This document shows positions 1 through 8,671 of a DNA stretch of 64,000 nucleotides, piece after piece. Made by a program: the position numbers and the translations under genes. Source of the stretch: Cerasibacillus terrae (GTDB lineage Bacteria > Bacillota > Bacilli > Bacillales > Amphibacillaceae); the NCBI RefSeq assembly GCF_008039555.1, contig NZ_VDUW01000005.1, positions 62,001 through 126,000 of the forward strand. Direction: 5' to 3'. Within the stretch, counting starts at the first letter, position 1. Each line of letters begins with the position of its first letter. The notes below the pieces were generated by a model. The model saw only the letters and a program-made list of their open reading frames with translations. It made no database searches and was not told the DNA's origin.

Positions 1-174
1 CTCAATCACAACTCCCCTACCTTTCTACTATTAGAATAACATAAAAATTCTGTAAACAGTAACCTCAAGACGGAATCATAAATAATGAGGTCACAAAATG
101 GAAGTAATTGCTTCATAAATGATATAAATATATAATTAAATTAGGATCACAGCATGAGCCTAGGAGGTCTATTT

Positions 175-1485
175 ATGTTTATTGTGGCAGTACTATTAAT
201 TCTCCTTATATTAATAAACGCTTTTTTTGCTGCATCTGAAATAGCCTTTATTTCATTAAATGATACAAAGGTAAAGCGAATGGCTGAAGAAGGCGATCAT
301 AAGTCCAAAAAAATTTTTTATCTTATTTCGGAGCCCGGTCGTTTTCTAAGTACGATTCAAATAGGTATTACCCTTGTCGGTTTTTTTGCCAGTGCCTTTG
401 CAGCGGATGTATTTGCTAGACCACTTGCTACAGCATTGTTTCAAATTGGAATTCCTCTTCCAATTGATATCCTTCGTACAATATCCGTCATTGTAATTAC
501 GCTAATTTTATCATATTTTACATTAGTTTTTGGCGAACTAGTGCCTAAACAACTTGCCATGCATAAAACTAAAGAAATCGCTCATTTTGCTGTCACACCA
601 CTTACTTGGTTGTTTAAACTCTTTTACCCTCTTGTAAAGTTATTAAATTTCTCAACCAACCAAATCGTAAAATTATTAGGAATAGATCCAAAAGCAAAGC
701 CAGAAGAAATCACCGAAGAAGAAATTCGCATGATGATAGAGATAGGCAGTGAAAAAGGTACGATTGAAAAAGATGAAAAAATAATGATTACAAATGTTTT
801 TGAATTTAATGACAAAACCGTTGCAGATATTATTACGCATCGTACGAATTTAGCCACTTTATCTATTGATGCTACTTTTCAAGAAGCCGTTCAACTAGCA
901 ACCTTAAAAAAATTTAGCCGGTTTCCAGTTTATGATGAAACAATCGATAATATTGTAGGAATATTACATGCAAAAGATTTACTTCATTTATTTACGAATC
1001 AAAATGAAAAAGCTTTTCATCTAAAAGATATCATTCGAGAACCATATTTTATCATGGAAACACAGCGAGTGGATACATTATTTAAAGAAATGCAAAGAAA
1101 CAATGTTCATATTGCAATTGTCTTGGATGAATACGGAGGAACAAAAGGAATCATTACGGTGGAGGATGTAATAGAAGAAATTGTTGGAGAAATAGATAGT
1201 GAAAGTAATTGTATAAAATTAGCAGATAAAGAAATTAAAAAAATCGCACCAAATCAATATTCATTTGAAGGAACAGTCCATCTTCTTGACGTTGAAAATA
1301 CTTTAAAGATCAAACTACCTACCAAACAATTTAATACGTTAAATAGTTTCCTTATTCATCAACTTGGCTATATTCCTTCGAATAAAAAACAACAAATTAT
1401 TAAGTTTAAAAATATTGACTTTGATATCATAGAAATTGGCGAAAATCGAATCGAAAAGGTAGTTGCAACGATTAAACCCGACTAA
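175..1485 (+). CDS. CorC/HlyC-type hemolysin family membrane protein (DUF21-CBS-CorC)
   Basis: Domains in order: an N-terminal DUF21 membrane domain with about four hydrophobic segments (roughly residues 1-160), a CBS pair (about 205-325, including the VEDVIEEIVGEI motif) and a C-terminal CorC_HlyC domain (about 345-430). This is the UPF0053 family, thought to act in Mg2+/Co2+ efflux or membrane ion homeostasis; the substrate here is inferred only. The 436-residue length is normal for the family. I start at ATG 175 because AGGAGG lies 7 bases before it. An in-frame ATG at 154 lies upstream of this site and would put it inside the gene. It appears to be a single-gene unit. Confidence 0.9.
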   Translation: MFIVAVLLILLILINAFFAASEIAFISLNDTKVKRMAEEGDHKSKKIFYLISEPGRFLSTIQIGITLVGFFASAFAADVFARPLATALFQIGIPLPIDILRTISVIVITLILSYFTLVFGELVPKQLAMHKTKEIAHFAVTPLTWLFKLFYPLVKLLNFSTNQIVKLLGIDPKAKPEEITEEEIRMMIEIGSEKGTIEKDEKIMITNVFEFNDKTVADIITHRTNLATLSIDATFQEAVQLATLKKFSRFPVYDETIDNIVGILHAKDLLHLFTNQNEKAFHLKDIIREPYFIMETQRVDTLFKEMQRNNVHIAIVLDEYGGTKGIITVEDVIEEIVGEIDSESNCIKLADKEIKKIAPNQYSFEGTVHLLDVENTLKIKLPTKQFNTLNSFLIHQLGYIPSNKKQQIIKFKNIDFDIIEIGENRIEKVVATIKPD

Positions 1486-1491
1486 AATTTC

Positions 1492-1523
1492 ATTCTCTAC
1501 CCGATTTTGAATGGATAGAGAAT
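1492..1523. terminator. Inverted repeat between convergent genes
   Basis: ATTCTCTA pairs with TAGAGAAT across a 16-base loop, with extra CC/GG pairing. It lies just after the CorC-type gene and before the convergent DinB-like gene. Neither side has a strong T run, so it is a weak terminator candidate for either strand. Confidence 0.4.
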
Positions 1524-1592
1524 GAATCCGATCTTCATTAAAATACGTCTTTTCATCCAAAAATAGCAGCTTTTAAATACTGAACCTTTTTC

Positions 1593-2120
1593 TTACTCCT
1601 CCAGCACCTTCTTATTATATTCTTCTGACATTCCTTTTGGGATACTTAAATTGACCCAGTCCTTGCCTTTAATTAATTTTCCAATGAATACGATTTGTCC
1701 AACATGAGAAGCATAATGGGCAAGTTGTCTTTCAATAGCTTCAATGACTGTAAGTGTTTTCCCACGAACAAATACTTTCCGCAGTAAATCTTCTTCTGTT
1801 AATCTATGAAGCGTTTTAAATAGTATCTGCCAACCTTCCTCCCATATAGTAAGCAGTTCTTCTTTGGATGATACATCATCGATAAATTCCTGGTCTCGAT
1901 TCCGATCTGGTTTTTCCCCATCACTCGTTAAAAAGTCTGTCCATCTTGACATCATATTTCCACTTAAATGCTTTACTAATATAGCAACACTATTTGTTTC
2001 CGAATTACCTTTCCAATGAATTTCATCTTCTGAGATTTGTTCCATTGTTTTTTCACCAAGATCTTTTAAGCTATAGAATCTCTCACGAATCACTTTTAAG
2101 TATGTCTCACCAATATTCAA
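1593..2120 (-). CDS. DinB-like / DUF1572 family protein
   Basis: A 175-residue, mostly helical protein of the DinB four-helix-bundle superfamily. Three histidines sit where the family binds metal: HLSGNM near residue 50 and HYASH near residue 138. Members include bacillithiol-dependent transferases and many proteins of unknown function, so no reaction is claimed. The start is TTG, preceded by GGAGG at 7 bases. It stands alone, convergent with the CorC-type gene. Confidence 0.8.
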   Translation of the reverse strand: MNIGETYLKVIRERFYSLKDLGEKTMEQISEDEIHWKGNSETNSVAILVKHLSGNMMSRWTDFLTSDGEKPDRNRDQEFIDDVSSKEELLTIWEEGWQILFKTLHRLTEEDLLRKVFVRGKTLTVIEAIERQLAHYASHVGQIVFIGKLIKGKDWVNLSIPKGMSEEYNKKVLEE

Positions 2121-2385
2121 TATGTCTCCTCCTTGAATGTTTTAATGGAAATCCACTCTATTTTCCTTTTTCATCTATACGGATATATTACAATAAAAGT
2201 TCTTTTTTACCTACATTTTCAGACTTATTCAAAATAAAATTCAAAATAAATGAGCCAAATCCTACTAAATTTTTTTAAAAAAACTATTCCTTTTTCCCCC
2301 ATTTCTAAGTATAATTATTTCGTTAAAATTAAAGTGAATAAAATCCGTCATAAATTGGCTATAAAATATAAGATTTCATACCATA

Positions 2386-2539
2386 ATAAAGTGAAACTTC
2401 AATCAGTGGGAGTTTTCTTCTTCAACTGATTGTTGGTTAAACGAATTGGGCCTTTACTGGCTGTTGATCCCCACTTATAATTCTTCATTTTTCCAAATTC
2501 ATGAAGTGGGGGTCTTACAACCAGTTAATACGCGATAAA
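2386..2539 (+). repeat. 153-bp dispersed structured repeat, copy 1 (before potA)
   Basis: Starts with TAAAGTGAAACTTCAATCAG and ends with CCAGTTAATACGCGATAAA. Two arms can fold: CAATCAGTGGGAG near the 5' end pairs with a partner about 30 bases on, and a larger arm runs from ACTGGCTGTTGATCC to its complement ending in CAGT. The same element occurs at 6966-7437, 25284-25439 and, shortened, 49091-49159. Here it supplies the sequence directly before the potA ribosome binding site, so it is probably transcribed into the potA leader. Confidence 0.85.
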
Positions 2540-2554
2540 ATAAGGGGGCAACAT

Positions 2555-3658
2555 ATGGAAAATACTACAATTATTGAATTTCATCATGTAAAAAAGAAAT
2601 ACGATGATGACATTGTTTTAGATGACGTAACTTTTGAAATGGAACGTGGGAAATTCTACACATTACTTGGTCCATCTGGATGTGGTAAAACGACCATCTT
2701 ACGATTGATTGCCGGCTTTACAGAAGCAACATCGGGAGAGATTTTTTTAGATGGAAAAAAAGTGAATACAATACCTGCTAATAAAAGAAAAGTAAACACC
2801 GTATTTCAAGATTATGCGCTCTTTCCACATCTAAATGTGTTCGAAAATATTGCATTTGGCTTGCGAATGAAAAAGATGAAGCAAGCTCAAATCGAGGTAA
2901 AGGTGAAAGAAGCACTTCAATTTGTCAATCTGGCTGGTTATGAAAATAGAGAAATCGAACAGATGTCAGGTGGACAACGGCAGCGTGTGGCCATTGCCCG
3001 GGCAATTGTGAATGAGCCAGATGTGATTTTATTGGATGAGCCACTTTCTGCATTAGATTTAAAACTCCGTACACAAATGCAGTATGAGCTTCGAGAATTA
3101 CAGAAACGTCTCGGTATCACCTTTGTTTTTGTCACACATGATCAAGAAGAAGCACTCGCTATGTCAGATGAAATTTTCGTTATAAATGAAGGTAAGATTC
3201 AACAAAGTGGGACCCCAATCGATATCTATGATGAGCCGATTAATCGTTTTGTAGCAGACTTTATTGGGGAGTCTAATATTGTTCAAGGAAAAATGATACA
3301 AGATTTTCTAGTTTCCTTTGTTGGACAAACATTCAACTGTGTGGATCAAGGAATGAAGCCAAATGAAGCAGTTGAAATTGTTATTCGACCTGAAGATTTA
3401 GAAATCACTCCCACAGAAAAAGGTAAATTAAAAGTTGAAATTCAATCAGTGTTATTTCGTGGAGTACATTATGAAATAAATGCGATAGATGATGCAGGTA
3501 ATAATTGGCTTATCCATACGACGAAAAAGGTAATAATTGGTGAAAAAATTGGCCTTTCCTTTACAGCTGAATCGATTCATGTGATGCGCCATGATGAAAC
3601 AGAAGAAGAATTTGACAAACGACTTGGGGCATATATGGAAGGTGAATCTAATGCATAA
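2555..3658 (+). CDS. potA: Spermidine/putrescine ABC transporter ATP-binding protein PotA
   Basis: The ATPase of a polyamine importer. Walker A (GPSGCGKTT) is near residue 39, the signature LSGGQ-like motif MSGGQRQR near 134 and Walker B VILLDEP near 158. The C-terminal part after about residue 240 is the TOBE-type regulatory domain. At 367 residues it has the usual length. ATG 2555 is preceded by AGGGGG. The 54 bases of open frame upstream of it lie mostly inside a dispersed repeat and are not counted as coding. It is the first gene of potABCD and overlaps potB by 8 bases. Confidence 0.95.
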   Translation: MENTTIIEFHHVKKKYDDDIVLDDVTFEMERGKFYTLLGPSGCGKTTILRLIAGFTEATSGEIFLDGKKVNTIPANKRKVNTVFQDYALFPHLNVFENIAFGLRMKKMKQAQIEVKVKEALQFVNLAGYENREIEQMSGGQRQRVAIARAIVNEPDVILLDEPLSALDLKLRTQMQYELRELQKRLGITFVFVTHDQEEALAMSDEIFVINEGKIQQSGTPIDIYDEPINRFVADFIGESNIVQGKMIQDFLVSFVGQTFNCVDQGMKPNEAVEIVIRPEDLEITPTEKGKLKVEIQSVLFRGVHYEINAIDDAGNNWLIHTTKKVIIGEKIGLSFTAESIHVMRHDETEEEFDKRLGAYMEGESNA

Positions 3659-4445
3659 TAAGCATATCCGACGTATTTATATGATTCCGTATGCCCTTTG
3701 GATTACCTTATTTGTTATCACACCAATTATTCTTGTCGGATACTATTCTTTTTTTGATATCGAAGGGAATCTATCCATTGTGAATTACCAGAAATTTTTC
3801 ACACCGGTTTATTTAAAAATGACATTAAGTTCGTTTTGGTATGCATTTTTAATTACCTTGATTTCATTAATCATTGCGTATCCGACGGCATTCTTTTTAA
3901 CGAAAACAAAACATAAACAACTTTGGCTCTTACTAATTATCGTTCCTTCCTGGGTTAATTTATTATTAAAAGCATATGCCTTTATCGGTATCTTTGGTAA
4001 ATATGGCCCAACAAACTATTTCTTAGAATGGATAGGAATTGGAACAAAACAAATTTTATTTACTGATTTTAGTTTTATATTTGTAGCTGTTTATATTTTT
4101 ATTCCGTTTATGATTTTACCCATTTTTAATGCATTGAATGAACTCTCACCTTCTTTCATCGATGCTGCTAATGATTTAGGTGCATCCAGATGGGCGACAT
4201 TTAGGCGTGTTATTTTTCCATTGACATTAGATGGTGTAAAAACAGGATGTCAAATTGTTTTTATTCCGGCACTTTCATTATTCATGTTAACCCGCTTAAT
4301 TGCTGGGAACCGTGTGATTACATTGGGAACGGCGATTGAACAGCATTTCCTTGTAACACAGGACTGGGGCATGGGAGCGACGATTGCCGTCTTTTTAATG
4401 CTTATCATGTTTATATTTATGATTCTAACAGGAAAGGATGTATAA
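3651..4445 (+). CDS. potB: Spermidine/putrescine ABC transporter permease PotB
   Basis: One of the two membrane subunits of the polyamine importer, with six hydrophobic segments in 264 residues. The EAA loop that contacts the ATPase is visible as [20 protein letters not shown] near residue 180. ATG 3651 has GGAAGGTG about 6 bases upstream and overlaps the end of potA (ATGCATAA). A longer frame begins at 3591 inside potA but has no ribosome binding site. Translation is probably coupled to potA. Confidence 0.94.
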   Translation: MHNKHIRRIYMIPYALWITLFVITPIILVGYYSFFDIEGNLSIVNYQKFFTPVYLKMTLSSFWYAFLITLISLIIAYPTAFFLTKTKHKQLWLLLIIVPSWVNLLLKAYAFIGIFGKYGPTNYFLEWIGIGTKQILFTDFSFIFVAVYIFIPFMILPIFNALNELSPSFIDAANDLGASRWATFRRVIFPLTLDGVKTGCQIVFIPALSLFMLTRLIAGNRVITLGTAIEQHFLVTQDWGMGATIAVFLMLIMFIFMILTGKDV

Positions 4446-4446
4446 A

Positions 4447-5250
4447 GTGCATAATAAATCTTCCTCCTTTGCCAAAATATACTTGATTCTAATTTTTCTT
4501 CTCCTTTATACACCAATCCTTTTCTTAATTTTTTATTCTTTTAATAGTGGTGGAACCATGGGGAGTTTTAAAGGTTTTACATTGGATTGGTATAGAGATT
4601 TATTCAAGGATATGAGACTTTTTCTTATTGTTTTAAACACATTTGCAATAGCCATTTTATCTTCTCTGGTCGCGACAATAGTCGGTATCTTCGGGGCGTT
4701 AGCCATTCATTCTTATAAACAGAGGAAAACGAGGAACACCCTCCTTTCATTGAATAATGTCTTGATGGTTAGTCCAGATGTTATTATTGGTGCATCTTTT
4801 TTAATCTTATTTACAATTGGCGGAATCAAACTCGGCTTTATTTCTGTACTTTTATCCCATATTGCTTTCAGTATTCCGATTGTCGTCCTACTTGTTTTAC
4901 CAAAACTAACAGAAATGAATCCAACATTAATGGACGCAGCTCGAGATTTAGGTGCAAATAATTGGCAAATTTTAACGAAAGTCATCTTACCTTATATCAC
5001 ACCAGGAATATTTGCTGGGTTCTTTATGGCGCTAACCTATTCCTTAGATGATTTTGCAGTTACCTTTTTCGTTACAGGAAATGGTTTTTCTACACTTTCT
5101 GTAGAGATTTACTCTTTAGCACGGCGCGGGATTTCCTTGAATATCAACGCATTATCTGCTGTTTTATTCTTATTTACAATAGCACTCGTGATCGTGTACT
5201 TTCTTTTACAGCAACGAAGTAATCTCAAAACAATGGGGGTTCGTAAATGA
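4447..5250 (+). CDS. potC: Spermidine/putrescine ABC transporter permease PotC
   Basis: The second membrane subunit, 267 residues with six hydrophobic segments and the EAA loop DAARDLGANNWQILTKVILP near residue 164. I prefer GTG 4447. AGGAAAGG at 4430-4437 is 9 bases from it but directly touches the alternative ATG 4438. With this start the gene begins one base after the potB stop, and its first residues (MHNK) match those of PotB. Confidence 0.92.
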   Translation: MHNKSSSFAKIYLILIFLLLYTPILFLIFYSFNSGGTMGSFKGFTLDWYRDLFKDMRLFLIVLNTFAIAILSSLVATIVGIFGALAIHSYKQRKTRNTLLSLNNVLMVSPDVIIGASFLILFTIGGIKLGFISVLLSHIAFSIPIVVLLVLPKLTEMNPTLMDAARDLGANNWQILTKVILPYITPGIFAGFFMALTYSLDDFAVTFFVTGNGFSTLSVEIYSLARRGISLNINALSAVLFLFTIALVIVYFLLQQRSNLKTMGVRK

Positions 5251-6320
5251 GAAAATTACAGATTCTTTTCCTATCAGGCCTCCTTGTATCCGCTGTAATC
5301 TTGTATTTTATTTTTCATTTTAATCAATATCAAGGTCATTCCAGCCAAAATATCCTCACCATTTTTAATTGGGGTGACTATATTGACCAAACATTGATTG
5401 AGCGTTTTGAAAAGGAAACAGGAATAACAGTTATCTATGAAACATTTGATTCGAATGAGGCCATGATGACAAAAATTGAACAAGGAGGAACGACCTATGA
5501 CATTGCTGTTCCGTCTGAATATATGATTGATAAGATGCGTCAAGAAAAATTACTAATGCCTTTAGAACATGAAAAATTGCCAAATTTAAAATATATTGAT
5601 GAACGATTTATGGACCTTCCCTTCGATCCAGGAAATAAATATTCAATTCCATATTTTTGGGGAACGGTTGGCATCACTTATAATACAAAACTTCTTCCTA
5701 ACAAAGAATTTAACAGTTGGAATGATTTATGGGATCCGGCTTTAAAAAATGAAATCATTCTCATTGATGGCGCTCGTGAAATAATTGGCATGGGATTAAA
5801 TAGTCTTGGATATTCTTTAAATGATACAAACCCGAAACATTTAAAGGAAGCATATGAAAAATTAAGTCAACTAACACCGAATGTAAAAGCTATTGTTGGC
5901 GATGAAAATAAATTACTCATGCAAAACAATGAAGCAGCCGTAGCTGTTATTTGGTCAGGAGATGCTGCCGATATTATGTTTGAAAATGATGCGATTGATT
6001 ACGTCATCCCAGAAGAAGGATCTAATCTATGGTTTGACAACATCGTCATACCTAAAACAGCTAAAAATGTGGAAGCAGCGCATCAATTCATTAATTTCAT
6101 GCTTGACCCAAAAATAGCAGCCCAGAACACCGAATATGTAGCTTACTCCACACCAAATAAGGAAGCATTAAAATATATCGATTCAGAAATGGTGGAAGAC
6201 GAACGCTTTTATCCACCACCAGCACTAACTAAGAAGTTAGAAGTATATGAAAACCTCGGGAAAAAGAATCTTGCAACCTATAATGATTTATTTTTAGAAT
6301 TTAAAATGTATGGAAAGTAA
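5247..6320 (+). CDS. potD: Spermidine/putrescine-binding protein PotD
   Basis: The solute-binding subunit of the polyamine importer, 357 residues, of the extracellular solute-binding family typified by the NWGDYI motif near residue 41. The first 25 residues form one hydrophobic segment. No lipobox cysteine is present, although Gram-positive PotD is normally a lipoprotein. It may therefore stay anchored by an uncleaved N-terminal helix or be released. It overlaps potC by ATGA; GGGGG lies 8 bases upstream. It is the last gene of the operon, followed by a terminator. Confidence 0.93.
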   Translation: MRKLQILFLSGLLVSAVILYFIFHFNQYQGHSSQNILTIFNWGDYIDQTLIERFEKETGITVIYETFDSNEAMMTKIEQGGTTYDIAVPSEYMIDKMRQEKLLMPLEHEKLPNLKYIDERFMDLPFDPGNKYSIPYFWGTVGITYNTKLLPNKEFNSWNDLWDPALKNEIILIDGAREIIGMGLNSLGYSLNDTNPKHLKEAYEKLSQLTPNVKAIVGDENKLLMQNNEAAVAVIWSGDAADIMFENDAIDYVIPEEGSNLWFDNIVIPKTAKNVEAAHQFINFMLDPKIAAQNTEYVAYSTPNKEALKYIDSEMVEDERFYPPPALTKKLEVYENLGKKNLATYNDLFLEFKMYGK

Positions 6321-6348
6321 TGATATTTGATGTGCGGTTCTTCATGGG

Positions 6349-6382
6349 GGATTGTTAGCTGCGGTAAAGCAGCTATCAATCC
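6349..6382 (+). terminator. Rho-independent terminator of potABCD
   Basis: A 14-bp stem with one mismatch: GGATTGTTAGCTGC, loop GGTAAA, GCAGCTATCAATCC. It is followed by a pyrimidine-rich stretch. It lies 29 bases after the potD stop. Confidence 0.7.
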
Positions 6383-6444
6383 ACTTCCTTTCTCGTTTCA
6401 TGTATAATCACAGTATATAGCCAGCCAAAGGAGTTCGAATATTA

Positions 6445-6840
6445 ATGATTGAAGTATATACGGATGGGGCAGCGAATGGAAATCCAGGGATAAGCGGTGC
6501 AGGAATTTATATCAAGGCAAATAAAAAAGAAGAAAAACACGCGATCCCTCTAGGTAGTTGTTCTAATCATGAGGCAGAGTTTCATGCTGTGATAAAAGCC
6601 TTGGAAATTTGTAAAGAAAAATTTCCTAATGAAATCCTTTCCTTCCGTTCTGATTCTAAAATTGTTGTGGATACGATTGAAAAAGATTTCACAAAAAATA
6701 AAACTTTCCAGCCATTACTTGAAACAATCAATACAGCTAAAAAGGACTTTCCTTATTTTTTTATCAAATGGATACCAAATCAGGAGAACAAACATGCAGA
6801 CATATTAGCAAAAGAAGCAATTCAAACACAACTTCATTAG
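6445..6840 (+). CDS. RNase HI family ribonuclease
   Basis: A 131-residue single-domain RNase H fold protein. All four acidic catalytic positions are visible: D in YTDGAANGNPG (about 7), E in NHEAEFHA (about 44), D in RSDSKIV (about 69) and D in KHADILAKEA (about 117). It should cleave the RNA strand of RNA/DNA hybrids in the cytoplasm. The closest type is the short Bacillus YpdQ/YpeP-like group rather than the longer E. coli RnhA, as it lacks a basic protrusion. AAAGGAG lies about 11 bases before the ATG. Confidence 0.88.
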   Translation: MIEVYTDGAANGNPGISGAGIYIKANKKEEKHAIPLGSCSNHEAEFHAVIKALEICKEKFPNEILSFRSDSKIVVDTIEKDFTKNKTFQPLLETINTAKKDFPYFFIKWIPNQENKHADILAKEAIQTQLH

Positions 6841-6848
6841 ACAAATAA

Positions 6849-6888
6849 GACTAAGATTCCAACGATTTTCCCCATCAGAATCTTAGTC
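6849..6888 (+). terminator. Terminator after the RNase HI gene
   Basis: GACTAAGATTC pairs perfectly with GAATCTTAGTC across an 18-base loop, 9 bases after the stop. The downstream T run is weak. Confidence 0.6.
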
Positions 6889-6965
6889 GCACATATTTTC
6901 TCCACGGATTTATTTGTTTCATGTAATATTTAAGTTATTCCAGCTTATTGCTTTTAAGCAACTGA

Positions 6966-7437
6966 TAAAGTGAAACTTCAATCAGTGGAAGCTCTCTTCA
7001 TCCCCCACTGATTGTTAGTTGAACGAATCGGGCTTTTACTGGCTGTTGATCCTCCACTTATAATTCCTCAGCATCTTGAATTCTTGATATGGAGGTCTTA
7101 CAGCCAGTTAATCTGCGGTAAAGTGAAACTTCAATCAGTGGGAGCTCTCTTTATCCCCCACTGATTGTTAGTTGAACGAATCGGGCCTTTACTGGCTGTT
7201 GATCCTCCACTTATAATTCCTCAGCATCTTGATTTCTTGATGTGGAGGTCTTACAGCCAGTTAATCTGCGGTAAAGTGAAACTTCAATCAGTGGAAGCTC
7301 TCTTCATCCCCCACTGATTGTTAGTTGAACGAATCGGGCCTTTACTGGCTGTTGATCCTCCACTTATAATTCCTCAGCATCTTGATTTCTTGATGTGGAG
7401 GTCTTACAGCCAGTTAATCTGCGGTAAAGTGAAACTT
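6966..7437 (+). repeat. Three tandem copies of the 153-bp structured repeat
   Basis: TAAAGTGAAACTTC recurs at 6966, 7119, 7272 and 7425, giving three units of exactly 153 bp plus a short start of a fourth. Each unit holds a short hairpin around AATCAGTGG and a long one in which ACTGGCTGT...CCTCCACTT pairs with AAGTGGAGG...ACAGCCAGT. The units are nearly identical, so the amplification looks recent. The array ends 3 bases before the stop codon of the convergent DUF3298 gene. Confidence 0.9.
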
Positions 7438-7440
7438 ACA

Positions 7441-8067
7441 TCATAAAGAACTCAGCATTCTCTCAAGAGGAGTACCTTCACGAATTATATCTTCTAGCTC
7501 ATAAACAGAAATCGGGAACATTGGAATTCCTACATAGTACGGTGTTATTTCATAAAGTTGATAAAATAATACAAGTGCTTTATCGGCTATATAGTAATCT
7601 TGATTCGACGAAACCATAACTTCCTTATCTTCAAACACATCAATATTTCTCTCTTGAATTTGTTGTTTGACATTCCTTGTTAACACTTTTTTATAATCAC
7701 TATTCGACTGAAACAGTTCATGTAATTGATAGTTTTTGCCTGTCTTTACATCAAAATTAAGCGACTTTACCAAAGTCAAACCATGTGCATGGTAAGCGGC
7801 ATAAGCATAATTAGTGAACAGCAAACTAAGTACATTCCGTTCATTCGTCTTTATTTCAAACGTCCCAAGCATTTCTTGAAATTTATCGGCACCTTGTTGA
7901 TCAAATTGATCTTGCCATAATGCCTGGACAGTTTCATATATTTTCTTATTTATTTTTTGCTGAACAGCTAAATTAACTAAACCAACAACTTGTGGGTAAT
8001 AAATTTTTATTCCATTATATTGAATCACCATTGTCTGAATGGATACAGGTAATACTGGTTGGAACAT
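7441..8067 (-). CDS. DUF3298-containing protein (RsiV/PdaC-like)
   Basis: A 208-residue protein whose C-terminal half (about 110-200) matches the DUF3298 pattern (FDVKTGKNYQLHELF...YYIADKALVLFYQLYEITPYYVGIPMFPI, described here in parts). The N-terminal half resembles DUF4163. The family occurs in anti-sigma factor RsiV and polysaccharide deacetylase PdaC, but this copy has no signal peptide or membrane segment and should be cytoplasmic; its role is unknown. I start at ATG 8067, which follows AGGGGG; a longer frame to 8106 lacks a binding site. Confidence 0.75.
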   Translation of the reverse strand: MFQPVLPVSIQTMVIQYNGIKIYYPQVVGLVNLAVQQKINKKIYETVQALWQDQFDQQGADKFQEMLGTFEIKTNERNVLSLLFTNYAYAAYHAHGLTLVKSLNFDVKTGKNYQLHELFQSNSDYKKVLTRNVKQQIQERNIDVFEDKEVMVSSNQDYYIADKALVLFYQLYEITPYYVGIPMFPISVYELEDIIREGTPLERMLSSL

Positions 8068-8141
8068 GTTATTCCCCCTTTTTTCACTATGTAATAGCAT
8101 ATTCACATAGGAGAAAAATGTCCATATTATTATTTAACAGC

Positions 8142-8173
8142 AAAAAAATACAGACAGGAATCCCCATCTGTAT
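8142..8173 (-). terminator. Terminator after nrdG
   Basis: On the minus strand ATACAGA pairs with TCTGTAT across a 12-base loop, followed by a run of Ts. It lies about 50 bases after the nrdG stop. Confidence 0.6.
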
Positions 8174-8221
8174 CTTGAAGTTTATTTTTCTAAAAAATGA
8201 TAAATCCTTATCAAAGATAAT

Positions 8222-8671
8222 CTACTGTAATTCAATAATCCGCTGATTCCTACTTCCACGAAACAATAATGACAAATCCCTTTCTGCTAAAATAAATTTA
8301 CCATCCACTAATACATCGCATATTTCAAGCAATTCTTTTTTATATGGATCTCTAGAATTGATAATTTCCTCATATGTAAAACCACTATAAATCCAAATGT
8401 TTTTACCAAGATCCTTAATTTTTTGTGCTAAATCCACTAATTGTTTCGCCTGAATAAATGGTTCTCCACCGGAAAAGGTTACATCTGTTAGTGGGTTACT
8501 TGCCACTTCCTCAAAAATTTCATCAATAGACATTTCCTTTCCATTCGTCATTTTCCAACTAGATGGATTATGGCAACCTGGACAATGATGTGGGCAGCCG
8601 GCAAAGAAAATAACGGTACGGAGTCCTTCACCATCTACTACGGAATCATGTAAAATGTTCATCACCTTCAT
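8222..8671 (-). CDS. nrdG: Anaerobic ribonucleotide reductase activating protein NrdG
   Basis: A short radical-SAM enzyme (149 residues) that generates the glycyl radical on NrdD. The [4Fe-4S] cysteines are visible as C26-x3-C30-x2-C33 in CPHHCPGC, with the radical-SAM GGEP motif (FSGGEPF) near residue 70. The start ATG overlaps the nrdD stop (ATGA), so the two are translationally coupled. It is needed for dNTP synthesis without oxygen. Confidence 0.95.
   Translation of the reverse strand: MKVMNILHDSVVDGEGLRTVIFFAGCPHHCPGCHNPSSWKMTNGKEMSIDEIFEEVASNPLTDVTFSGGEPFIQAKQLVDLAQKIKDLGKNIWIYSGFTYEEIINSRDPYKKELLEICDVLVDGKFILAERDLSLLFRGSRNQRIIELQ

Noticed and set aside
2386..2539. Assigning the 153-bp repeat to the Bacillaceae-1 RNA motif
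   Set aside because: A GATCCT sequence is present, but not in two terminal loops as that motif requires.
2501..2554. Eighteen extra N-terminal codons of PotA
   Set aside because: They lie mostly in the dispersed repeat, upstream of the real ribosome binding site.
6966..7437. Possible CRISPR-like array
   Set aside because: The whole 153-bp unit repeats without variable spacers, so it is a tandem repeat of a larger element.
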